Source of the DNA: Prevotella sp. UBA7764
GTDB taxonomy: Bacteria > Bacteroidota > Bacteroidia > Bacteroidales > Bacteroidaceae
Direction of reading: 5' to 3'
DNA length: 38,836 bases
NCBI GenBank assembly: GCA_002481295.1
Contig: DLDU01000026.1
Span: 2,364-41,199, forward strand
Below, one piece after another: positions 32,010 through 38,836 of the stretch (positions are counted from its first letter, which is position 1; every line of letters begins with the position of its first letter). The notes beneath the pieces were generated by a model that had not been told where the DNA came from, made no database searches, and saw only the letters and a list, made by a program, of their open reading frames with translations. Position numbers and translations under genes: made by a program.

Positions 32010-34316
32010 CTATTCGTAGACTTCTTCTATGCCGAGCCCGCCGTCGTCGTCTTTGGCGCAAGGATTGAAGCCTTCGGGAATCTCAAATGTCGCCGTAGGC
32101 TTATAAGGCAATGAGGGATCGCGATAGACTTTCTTCATGAAATAAGCCCAGATAGGCAAAGCCATCGTAGCACCCTGCCCCATGCGCATGGAGTCGAAGT
32201 GGATGTCGCGGTCCTCACCTCCAACCCATACGCCGCTGACGAGCTGCGGCGTGAAGCCCATGAACCAGGCATCAGAGTTGCGGTTGGTGGTACCCGTCTT
32301 GCCGCCAATCTCTCCTGGGATATTGTATTTATACCGCAGTCTCCCTGCCGTACCCTCGTCAACGACCGCCATCAGTTCCACGAGCATTTTGTTGGCACTT
32401 TCCGAACTGATCACTTCACTCATCCGGGGATGGAATTCAGCCACCACATTTCCCTCGTTGTCCTCAATGCGGGTGACAAAGAGCGGTGCCACTCTAATGC
32501 CATTGTTGGCGAAGGTAGTATAGGCGCTCACCATCTCACCCACCGACACCTCACAGGGACCAAGACAGAGCGACATGGAGGGGTAGATATCGGGATTGTT
32601 GATGCCAAACTTATGTAGGATGGTGACAAACTGGTTGGGGTTGAGTTTACTCATCAGATAAGCCGAGATCCAGTTGTTGGACTGAGCGAGTCCCCACTTG
32701 AGCGTCACCATCTGTCCATAGCGGCTGCGGTTAGCGTTGCGTGGTGTCCACGGCTGGCCGGCCACCATATACGTACGCTGCACGTTGGGTGCGAGATCGC
32801 AGGGCGAGAATCCGTTTTCCATAGCCAGGGAATAGAGGAAAGGCTTGATGGTGGATCCCACCTGACGCCGTCCGCCCATGACCATATCATATTGGAAATG
32901 CTCAAAGTCTATGCCGCCGACATAAGCCTTGACCTGCCCCGTATGCGGGTCCATGCTCATGAATCCGGCTCGTAGAAACGACTTGTAATATCGGATGGAG
33001 TCCAAGGGGGTCATCACCGTGTCGATGTCGCCATGATAAGTAAACACAGTCATGTCGGTTGGAGTATGGAAAGCCTTGTCGATCTCCTCGGGCGAGGCTC
33101 CCGCTTCCCTCATATTGCGATAACGCTCACTCTGACGTATCGATCGTCCGATGATTTGCCGCACTTGTTCGGGAGTCAGCTCGCTGGTGAAGGGCGCATT
33201 GGGCTTCTTGCGGTTCTCAGCGTTGAAGGCCGGCTGCAGGAACTGCGCCACATGGCCATAGACGCTCTCCTCGGCATAGCGCTGCATCCGCGAGTCGATG
33301 GTGGTGAAGATCTTCAAGCCATCAGTATATACATTGTAGAAAGAACCGTCCTTCTTGGTGTGTTTCTTGCACCATCCACAGAGTGGGTCCGTGGCGAAAG
33401 CGATGGAGTCGATGACATACTGCCGCTTGTTCCACGACGGGTAGTCGGCTTTCTTCGGTGCGTCCATCATCATGTATTGTCTGAGAAATTCACGGAAATA
33501 GACCGCCGTGCCATCCTTATGGTCAGCACGATGAAAACGGAGCACGATGGGCTGAGCCGCATTCTCCTCATACTCAGCTCTTGACAGATAACCGGCCTTG
33601 AGCATCTGACCCAACACCACATTGCGGCGTTGCTTACAGCGCTCGGGATAGCGCACAGGATTGAACAGCGAGGGGTTCTTGCACAAACCGATGAGCAGTG
33701 CTGCCTCGTCGAGGGTAAGATCCTTGGGCTCCTTATTAAAATAGGTGTTGGCTGCTGTCTTGATGCCCACAGCCCCATGGAGGAAGTCGAAATAGTTGAG
33801 ATAGAGCGAGATGATCTCTTCTTTGGTGAAGTTGCGCTCAAGTTTAATGGCCGTAACCCACTCGATAGGTTTCTGCAGCAGTCGCTGGGTCGTGGACTGA
33901 GCAGGATCGGAATAGAGCTGCTTGGCAAGCTGCTGTGTGATCGTACTACCGCCACCGGCACTTGTCTGCCCCATCAGTCCACGCTTGACAATGGCTCGTC
34001 CGAGGGCGATGAAGTCAATGCCCGAATGCTCATAGAATCGCTCATCCTCCGTAGCCACCAGCGCCTTGACCAAATAGGGCGACAGCTTGGAGTAAGGCAC
34101 GGGTATGCGGTTGGCCTTGTCGGCATTGTAAGTGCCGATGATCTTGCCGTCGGCCGAATAGATCTGCGACGCCGTTTTGTTGATCGGGTTCTGCAGGTTT
34201 TCTATATCAGGCGAATAGCCAATCACCCCAAACCAAATGAGGAAAAAGAGGAGGAACCCAATGCCAATCAATGACATGAGACATACCCACAGTGTTTTTA
34301 TAAAAGTCCTTCGCAT
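32010..34316 (-). CDS. mrcA: Penicillin-binding protein 1A (bifunctional)
   Basis: The 768-residue protein has an N-terminal membrane helix (~10-33). A GT51 transglycosylase domain (~50-230) carries ATEDERFYEHSGID (catalytic Glu90) and GGGSTITQQLAKQ. A transpeptidase domain (~440-730) has S488-T-I-K491, S546-N-N548 and K673-T-G675. It polymerises and cross-links peptidoglycan at the outer face of the inner membrane. Length and motif order are normal for Bacteroidota class A PBPs. The gene is monocistronic, with a -7 box upstream and the decayed lyase downstream. Confidence 0.93.
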   Translation of the reverse strand: MRRTFIKTLWVCLMSLIGIGFLLFFLIWFGVIGYSPDIENLQNPINKTASQIYSADGKIIGTYNADKANRIPVPYSKLSPYLVKALVATEDERFYEHSGIDFIALGRAIVKRGLMGQTSAGGGSTITQQLAKQLYSDPAQSTTQRLLQKPIEWVTAIKLERNFTKEEIISLYLNYFDFLHGAVGIKTAANTYFNKEPKDLTLDEAALLIGLCKNPSLFNPVRYPERCKQRRNVVLGQMLKAGYLSRAEYEENAAQPIVLRFHRADHKDGTAVYFREFLRQYMMMDAPKKADYPSWNKRQYVIDSIAFATDPLCGWCKKHTKKDGSFYNVYTDGLKIFTTIDSRMQRYAEESVYGHVAQFLQPAFNAENRKKPNAPFTSELTPEQVRQIIGRSIRQSERYRNMREAGASPEEIDKAFHTPTDMTVFTYHGDIDTVMTPLDSIRYYKSFLRAGFMSMDPHTGQVKAYVGGIDFEHFQYDMVMGGRRQVGSTIKPFLYSLAMENGFSPCDLAPNVQRTYMVAGQPWTPRNANRSRYGQMVTLKWGLAQSNNWISAYLMSKLNPNQFVTILHKFGINNPDIYPSMSLCLGPCEVSVGEMVSAYTTFANNGIRVAPLFVTRIEDNEGNVVAEFHPRMSEVISSESANKMLVELMAVVDEGTAGRLRYKYNIPGEIGGKTGTTNRNSDAWFMGFTPQLVSGVWVGGEDRDIHFDSMRMGQGATMALPIWAYFMKKVYRDPSLPYKPTATFEIPEGFNPCAKDDDGGLGIEEVYE

Positions 34317-34339
34317 CAGAATATTTATTATTTCTTTTG

Positions 34340-34347
34340 CAAAAATA
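34340..34347 (-). promoter_or_regulatory. -7 box for the PBP1A gene
   Basis: TATTTTTG on the minus strand fits TAnnTTTG and lies 23 nt before the start codon at 34316. Confidence 0.55.
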
Positions 34348-34390
34348 CAATTTTTCTTTCAAACAGCACCACTATATGGAAAATTATCAG

Positions 34391-34398
34391 TAACTTCG
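34391..34398 (+). promoter_or_regulatory. Candidate -7 box for pyrBI
   Basis: TAACTTCG matches TAnnTTTG at seven of eight positions and lies 31 nt upstream of the pyrB start. Confidence 0.45.
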
Positions 34399-34429
34399 CA
34401 GTCGAAAATAACCCATCAATCAAAATAAT

Positions 34430-35386
34430 ATGGACAAACATAATTTTGTGACGATTGCCGACCTCTCCAAAGAGAAGATTATGTACCTGCTCTCCATGGC
34501 AAAAGAATTTGAGCAACACCCCAATCGTGAGCTGTTGAAAGGCAAGGTCGTCGCAACATTGTTTTTTGAGCCATCCACGCGCACGCAACTCAGTTTCCAG
34601 ACGGCAGCCAACCGATTAGGCGCACGTGTCATTGGCTTCTCCGACGCCAAGACTTCCAGCACCACTAAAGGCGAGACCCTCAAGGACACCATCCTGATGG
34701 TGAGCAACTATGCCGACATCATCGCCATGCGCCACTACATCGAGGGCGCGGCGCAGTATGCCAGCGAGGTGGCTCCCATCCCTATCGTCAACGCCGGCGA
34801 CGGCGCACACATGCACCCCTCACAGTGCCTGCTCGACCTCTACTCTATCTACAAGACACAGGGCACGCTGGAGAACCTCAACATCTATCTTGTCGGCGAT
34901 CTGAAATACGGCCGCACCGTCCACTCCCTCATCACCGCCATGCGCCATTTCCACCCCGTGTTTCACTTCATCGCGCCCAAGGAGCTCGCCATGCCGCAGG
35001 AATATAAGCTCTATTGCAAGGCACACGACATCGAGTTTCATGAGCACACCGCCTTCAACGAGGAGGAAATTGCTGACGCTGACATTCTCTATATGACGCG
35101 CGTGCAGAAAGAGCGCTTCTCCGACCTGATGGAGTATGAGCGCGTGAAAAACGTCTATATCCTCCGCAACAGCATGCTCGCCAAAGCAAAGCCCAACATG
35201 AGGATCATGCACCCGCTGCCACGCGTCAACGAGATCGCCTACGACGTCGACAGCAACCCACACGCTTACTACATCCAGCAGGCTCAAAACGGACTCTATG
35301 CCCGAGAGGCTATCTTCTGCTATTGTCTGGGCATCACTCTCGACGATGTGAAAAACGACAAGACCATCATTGAGTCAAAGTTTTAA
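34430..35386 (+). CDS. pyrB: Aspartate carbamoyltransferase catalytic subunit
   Basis: The 318-residue enzyme joins carbamoyl phosphate and aspartate in the first committed step of pyrimidine synthesis. The carbamoyl-phosphate site is [12 protein letters not shown] (S49-T-R-T52). [12 protein letters not shown] supplies the 80s loop (Ser/Lys contributed to the neighbouring subunit). [24 protein letters not shown] and [10 protein letters not shown] are the remaining signatures. Length is slightly above the usual ~306-310. The gene is followed by pyrI, so the enzyme should be the regulated dodecamer. Confidence 0.97.
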   Translation: MDKHNFVTIADLSKEKIMYLLSMAKEFEQHPNRELLKGKVVATLFFEPSTRTQLSFQTAANRLGARVIGFSDAKTSSTTKGETLKDTILMVSNYADIIAMRHYIEGAAQYASEVAPIPIVNAGDGAHMHPSQCLLDLYSIYKTQGTLENLNIYLVGDLKYGRTVHSLITAMRHFHPVFHFIAPKELAMPQEYKLYCKAHDIEFHEHTAFNEEEIADADILYMTRVQKERFSDLMEYERVKNVYILRNSMLAKAKPNMRIMHPLPRVNEIAYDVDSNPHAYYIQQAQNGLYAREAIFCYCLGITLDDVKNDKTIIESKF

Positions 35387-35443
35387 TCAGAGTATCTCAC
35401 TGCATTCATTATCAGAGTATAATCAGATTATCATTGCATTATC

Positions 35444-35899
35444 ATGGGAAAGAAAGAATTGCAAGTGGCCGCCATCGAGAACGGCACTGTCATCGACCAT
35501 ATACCTTCAGAGAAAACCTATGAGGTGGCGCGTCTGCTGCATCTCACCGATATCGACGCGCCGACGCTCATCGGTTACAATCTGCCGTCGAAGCGACTCG
35601 GACGGAAAGGCATCATCAAGATCACCAATAAATATTTCACCGACGAGGAGATCAGCCGTCTGTCGGTCATCGCGCCCAACGTGGTCCTGAACATCATCAA
35701 GGACTACGAGGTGGTGGAAAAGAAAATGGTGGTCACACCCAATGAGCTCCACGGAATCATCAAATGCAACAATCCTAAGTGCATCACCAACAACGAGCCC
35801 ATGGACACTTTCTTCACTGTCATCGACAAGGAGAAGGGCATCGTGAAATGTCACTATTGCGACAAAGAGCAGGACATCAACAACGTAGAACTTGTCTAA
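35444..35899 (+). CDS. pyrI: Aspartate carbamoyltransferase regulatory subunit
   Basis: The 151-residue subunit binds nucleotide effectors and zinc. The N-terminal allosteric domain has [16 protein letters not shown] and [18 protein letters not shown]. The C-terminal zinc domain has Cys108 and Cys113 (KCNNPKC) and Cys136 and Cys139 (KCHYC). It is 57 nt downstream of pyrB on the same strand and 38 nt before glyA. Confidence 0.97.
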   Translation: MGKKELQVAAIENGTVIDHIPSEKTYEVARLLHLTDIDAPTLIGYNLPSKRLGRKGIIKITNKYFTDEEISRLSVIAPNVVLNIIKDYEVVEKKMVVTPNELHGIIKCNNPKCITNNEPMDTFFTVIDKEKGIVKCHYCDKEQDINNVELV

Positions 35900-35937
35900 G
35901 CAGAACTTGTATAAATCATATTATTAACATTCACACT

Positions 35938-37218
35938 ATGGAAAGAGATCAAGAGATTTTCGAACTCATCGAGCAGGAGCACCAGCGCCAGCTCAGAGGC
36001 ATGGAGCTGATCGCATCAGAGAACTTCGTCAGTGACGAGGTGATGCAGGCTATGGGCAGTTATCTGACCAACAAATATGCTGAGGGCCTGCCCGGCAAAC
36101 GCTATTATGGCGGCTGCCAGATGGTGGATCAGGTAGAAACCCTCGCCATCGAGCGCGTCAAGAAACTCTTCGGCGCAGAGTTTGCCAATGTACAGCCTCA
36201 CTCCGGTGCACAGGCCAACCAAGCTGTGCTGCTCGCCGTGCTCAAGCCGGGCGACACCTTCATGGGACTTGATCTCGACCAGGGCGGACACCTCTCACAT
36301 GGCAGCAGCGTCAACACCTCCGGCATCCTCTACAACCACATCGGATACACGCTCAACCGCGAAACAGGACGCGTGGACTACGACAACATGGAGAAGCTCG
36401 CTCTGGAATACAAGCCTAAGCTGATCATCGGCGGTGGCTCGGCCTATAGCCGTGAGTGGGACTATGAGCGCATGCGCAAGATCGCCGACGAGGTGGGTGC
36501 CTTGCTGATGATCGACATGGCTCACCCTGCCGGACTCATCGCTGCCGGACTGCTCAACAACCCGGTGAAATACGCACATATCGTCACCACGACGACGCAC
36601 AAGACGCTGCGTGGTCCCCGTGGCGGCGTGATCCTCATGGGCAAGGACTTCGACAATCCCTTCGGCAAACGCAACAAGAAGGGCGAGCTGAAGAAGATGA
36701 GTCAGCTGCTCAACTCCGCTGTCTTCCCCGGCAATCAGGGTGGTCCGCTGGAGCACGTCATCGCCGCCAAGGCTGTCGGCTTCGGTGAGAACCTGCGTCC
36801 GTCATGGAAAGAGTATGCTACTCAGGTGAAGAAAAATGCTGCTATATTGGCTCAGGACCTCATCGGTCATGGCTTCAGCATCGTCAGCGGCGGTACCGAC
36901 AACCACTCGATGCTCCTCGACCTGCGTCAGAAATATCCTGATCTCACAGGTAAAGTCGCTGAAAACGCTCTCGTGGCTGCTGACATCACCGTCAACAAAA
37001 ACGAGGTACCCTACGATGAGCGCAGCGCCTTCCAGACATCAGGCATCCGCTTGGGTACCGCCGCCATGACCACCCGTGGCGCCAAGGAAGACATGATGCA
37101 CCTCATCGCCGACCTCATCGACGAAGTGCTCAAAGACCCCGAAAACGAACAGGTCATCAAGCGCGTGCGCGAGAAGGTCAACGACACGATGAAGCAGTAT
37201 CCGCTCTTCGCTTACTAA
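35938..37218 (+). CDS. glyA: Serine hydroxymethyltransferase
   Basis: I start at ATG 35938 ([20 protein letters not shown]), giving 426 residues; the open frame extends upstream over pyrI in another frame but that is not protein-like. It interconverts serine and glycine and charges tetrahydrofolate with a one-carbon unit. Evidence: [46 protein letters not shown] and the PLP-lysine motif [14 protein letters not shown] (Lys222). It probably shares a transcript with pyrBI, ending at the terminator just downstream. Confidence 0.97.
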   Translation: MERDQEIFELIEQEHQRQLRGMELIASENFVSDEVMQAMGSYLTNKYAEGLPGKRYYGGCQMVDQVETLAIERVKKLFGAEFANVQPHSGAQANQAVLLAVLKPGDTFMGLDLDQGGHLSHGSSVNTSGILYNHIGYTLNRETGRVDYDNMEKLALEYKPKLIIGGGSAYSREWDYERMRKIADEVGALLMIDMAHPAGLIAAGLLNNPVKYAHIVTTTTHKTLRGPRGGVILMGKDFDNPFGKRNKKGELKKMSQLLNSAVFPGNQGGPLEHVIAAKAVGFGENLRPSWKEYATQVKKNAAILAQDLIGHGFSIVSGGTDNHSMLLDLRQKYPDLTGKVAENALVAADITVNKNEVPYDERSAFQTSGIRLGTAAMTTRGAKEDMMHLIADLIDEVLKDPENEQVIKRVREKVNDTMKQYPLFAY

Positions 37219-37244
37219 TTTCTGTTTTAGATCCTTACTATCCG

Positions 37245-37277
37245 TCCAGGGGCGATCCGTCGCCTCTGGATCTTTTT
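37245..37277 (+). terminator. Terminator after glyA
   Basis: TCCAGGGGCGA (37245-37255) pairs with TCGCCTCTGGA (37260-37270) over 11 bp with one G-T wobble and a TCCG tetraloop, followed by TCTTTTT. It lies 27 nt after the glyA stop. Confidence 0.9.
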
Positions 37278-37335
37278 CTTATGACATTTAACCGTCACCG
37301 AGTACTATCTTTCGCCGGCAGCCTGATAAAGGGCT

Positions 37336-37458
37336 TCACGATGCCTCAACCCCAACGCGACGCCCAAACACCAGCAATGGATGGCACAAGACCACTACTA
37401 CGATCTCTACGGTAACATCAGCTGGGCAAAAGACGAATATAAAATACACATGAAATAA
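37336..37458 (+). pseudogene. Possible 3' remnant of an unknown gene
   Basis: The plus-strand frame reads CLNPNATPKHQQWMAQDHYY and then DLYGNISWAKDEYKIHMK before TAA at 37456-37458. The composition looks like a genuine protein C-terminus, but in-frame TGA and TAA stops lie just upstream (37324-37329). I do not recognise the family. The fragment sits between the glyA terminator and the TPR-like gene. Confidence 0.35.
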
Positions 37459-37508
37459 CACAACAGAATCTAACAATTCAAACCTTAACAACCACACTGT
37501 AAAAGCCT

Positions 37509-38435
37509 ATGGAAGTCAGAGACATTTTTGAACTCAGAAGGGAGGGGCGCACCGAAGAGGCTTACCGCGCCATCCTGCAAATCTATGCCATCCACCAAGG
37601 CCCACACACCAACCTCTGCATGTTTTGGTGCACCAACGACTTGTTTAAGATGCGCGTCCGGGAGAAGCGGATCGACGAGGCCCGCAAACTGCTTTACCAG
37701 CTCACACAGCTCTATCCCCATATTCAAGACCGACTGCTCATGGGCAACCGAGCCATTGTCAACGCGGCACTGACACTCGACAAAAATATCGACAACTTCA
37801 ACCTCGTCTACTTCATGCCCTTCTTCAACCGGATGACCGAAGCAGACTGGCAGCCTTATATTGCCCAAGGCCATTCCGTGCCCTCACTCGGCCAGCAGGT
37901 TGTGAACCATCTGCTGAAAAACCAGCCTCAGCGCGACACAAAGTATGTCGACACCATCGCTGACCTTTTCCGCACAGCACTGAAGAAATCTCCATATTAC
38001 AAGGAAAACCTTCGCCATCTGGCACAAATGCACACGCTTTTTGGCAAGAAAAAAGAGGCTGTGGACACTTATAAGAAGCTGCTCCGCCGCCATCACGACA
38101 GCTATCTCTATGCTGAACTCGCAAAACTCATCTACAATCCGAGCGAGAAGATTGCCCTCTACAGCATGGCTGTCACGATGCAGCGGAAAGAGGAATACCG
38201 CGCCAAGTACCATCTCGAGCTCGCCGCGCTCATGCAGGACACGTTGCCCGCAAGAGCTGCCTACGAGCTGCAATGCTACTTCGGCATCCGCCAACGCCAT
38301 CAGCAGCATATCACGGCATTTGCCAAACGACTGATGGATAAATTGAAAACTGCCAAGCCGGTCAAAGACGAGGACGAGCGACTGATGTATCTCCGCGCGA
38401 AGGCCGTCGTCAACAAGCTCATAGACAACGAGTGA
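37509..38435 (+). CDS. Soluble TPR-like helical protein (possible DUF7017 relative)
   Basis: The 308-residue product has no signal peptide or membrane segment. It is almost entirely helical, with TPR-type pairs: DIFELRREGRTEEAYRAILQ (residues ~5-24), MRVREKRIDEARKLLYQLTQ (~48-67), KENLRHLAQMHTLFGKKKEA (~167-186) and a Lys/Arg-rich C-terminal third. The opening resembles TPR proteins that carry a DUF7017 or S1/CSD-like extension and are linked to TOTE-type conflict genes. That extension is not present here. The resemblance is from memory and weak. The gene stands between a gene remnant and a decayed phage-type BRO-N fragment. Function is unknown; a scaffold role is typical for such repeats. 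Confidence 0.75.
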   Translation: MEVRDIFELRREGRTEEAYRAILQIYAIHQGPHTNLCMFWCTNDLFKMRVREKRIDEARKLLYQLTQLYPHIQDRLLMGNRAIVNAALTLDKNIDNFNLVYFMPFFNRMTEADWQPYIAQGHSVPSLGQQVVNHLLKNQPQRDTKYVDTIADLFRTALKKSPYYKENLRHLAQMHTLFGKKKEAVDTYKKLLRRHHDSYLYAELAKLIYNPSEKIALYSMAVTMQRKEEYRAKYHLELAALMQDTLPARAAYELQCYFGIRQRHQQHITAFAKRLMDKLKTAKPVKDEDERLMYLRAKAVVNKLIDNE

Positions 38436-38512
38436 AGCCCCCCACACGGGGACATCATACGGTAAGAGTGCTTGGTGACGCCCTCCCTCCCAACGTCGGT
38501 GCTGCGGCATAG

Positions 38513-38776
38513 GGCTCCGTGGCGACGGATGGAGGGCAGCACCTCAGCGGTGGCCCAGTGCTTGAAGACCTTCGCCTGCGGAAGCTGGGAGCAGAGAACG
38601 AGAGAGTAGAGACCAGACTCGTTGATCAACGTTGTTGCCGTGACCACATTTCCATTTTGGGAATCTGCTTTCAGCATAACCTTTTGCTTGTCCTCCTCAT
38701 CAACGTGAACTATGACCGCCTTGCTTGCGTTGCTGTACCCTAATGCCACTGCCACGTCTTTTCCCACGAACCACGG
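38513..38776 (-). pseudogene. BRO-N domain fragment (phage antirepressor type)
   Basis: Leftward translation from 38776 reads PWFVGKDVAVALGYSNASKA, then HVDEEDKQKVML, INESGLYSLVLCSQLPQAKV and FKHWATAEVLPSIRRHGA, ending near 38513. This is an almost complete BRO-N DNA-binding domain as found in prophage and mobile-element antirepressors. A TAA stop immediately precedes PWFVGK in the same frame, so the first ~10-15 residues and the start are lost. Past SIRRHGA the frame stays open by chance into the TPR gene, with no C-terminal antirepressor domain. I regard it as a prophage or element relic. Confidence 0.8.
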
Positions 38777-38836
38777 TTACCCACTTTTCTTTTCCCTCCT
38801 CCCATCCGCCGCTCACCGTAACACCGTAACAGCGTA

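Noticed and set aside
38300..38512. C-terminal extension of the BRO-N frame into the TPR gene
   Set aside because: After SIRRHGA the translation is compositionally unlike an antirepressor and is antisense to the TPR-like gene, so the opening is by chance.
1..38836. tRNA, rRNA, riboswitch or complete insertion sequence
   Set aside because: Gaps were read on both strands and no cloverleaf, rRNA core, known riboswitch pattern or transposase was recognised. Reading by eye can miss divergent cases.

Overview
The window looks like a chromosomal segment of a Bacteroidota bacterium, most likely Prevotella or a close relative. The evidence is the SusC/SusD pair, TonB-dependent receptors, a hybrid two-component-type sensor, Bacteroidota-style promoters (TAnnTTTG, -7 box) and Prevotella-like C-terminal tails on secreted enzymes. 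No rRNA, tRNA, CRISPR array or intact insertion sequence was seen. Assignments rest on reading protein motifs by eye; no database search was run.

Left part (1-12.2 kb). A leftward operon encodes a TonB-dependent receptor (2067-4574), a DUF5689-type lipoprotein (1194-2042) and a second lipoprotein with two OB-fold-like repeats (296-1159). Divergent from it is a secreted endonuclease/exonuclease/phosphatase-family enzyme (4735-5799). Together they suggest a surface system for capturing and cutting nucleic acid or another phosphodiester. Next come a uracil-DNA-glycosylase-like protein, uridine kinase, a DUF308/HdeD-like membrane protein, a histidine phosphatase, a secreted protein built of RSFG repeats (8795-9877), a Wzi-type outer-membrane protein and a small lipocalin-like lipoprotein.

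Centre (12.2-25.3 kb). A compact polysaccharide utilisation locus: an HTCS-like sensor/regulator (12201-15584, leftward) faces a rightward operon of SusC, SusD, a surface glycan-binding lipoprotein, a GH53 endo-beta-1,4-galactanase and a GH2 beta-galactosidase. The content matches pectic (type I) galactan utilisation. The regulator has no receiver domain and a degraded kinase core. A 21-bp-spaced direct repeat in the divergent promoter region is a candidate operator.

Right part (25.3-38.8 kb). An AT-rich accessory stretch holds an unknown gene, a mini-ORF, a long hairpin and a 22-bp x 6 tandem repeat. A leftward probable metal-handling operon follows (HYC_CC_PP-like small protein, TonB receptor, HMA-domain protein, DoxX). 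Then come Hsp20, a decayed PL1 pectate lyase, penicillin-binding protein 1A, pyrB-pyrI, glyA, a TPR-like protein and a decayed BRO-N (phage antirepressor-type) fragment at the right edge. A perfect 20-bp motif recurs in two places, with an 18-bp match in a third, up to 28 kb apart.
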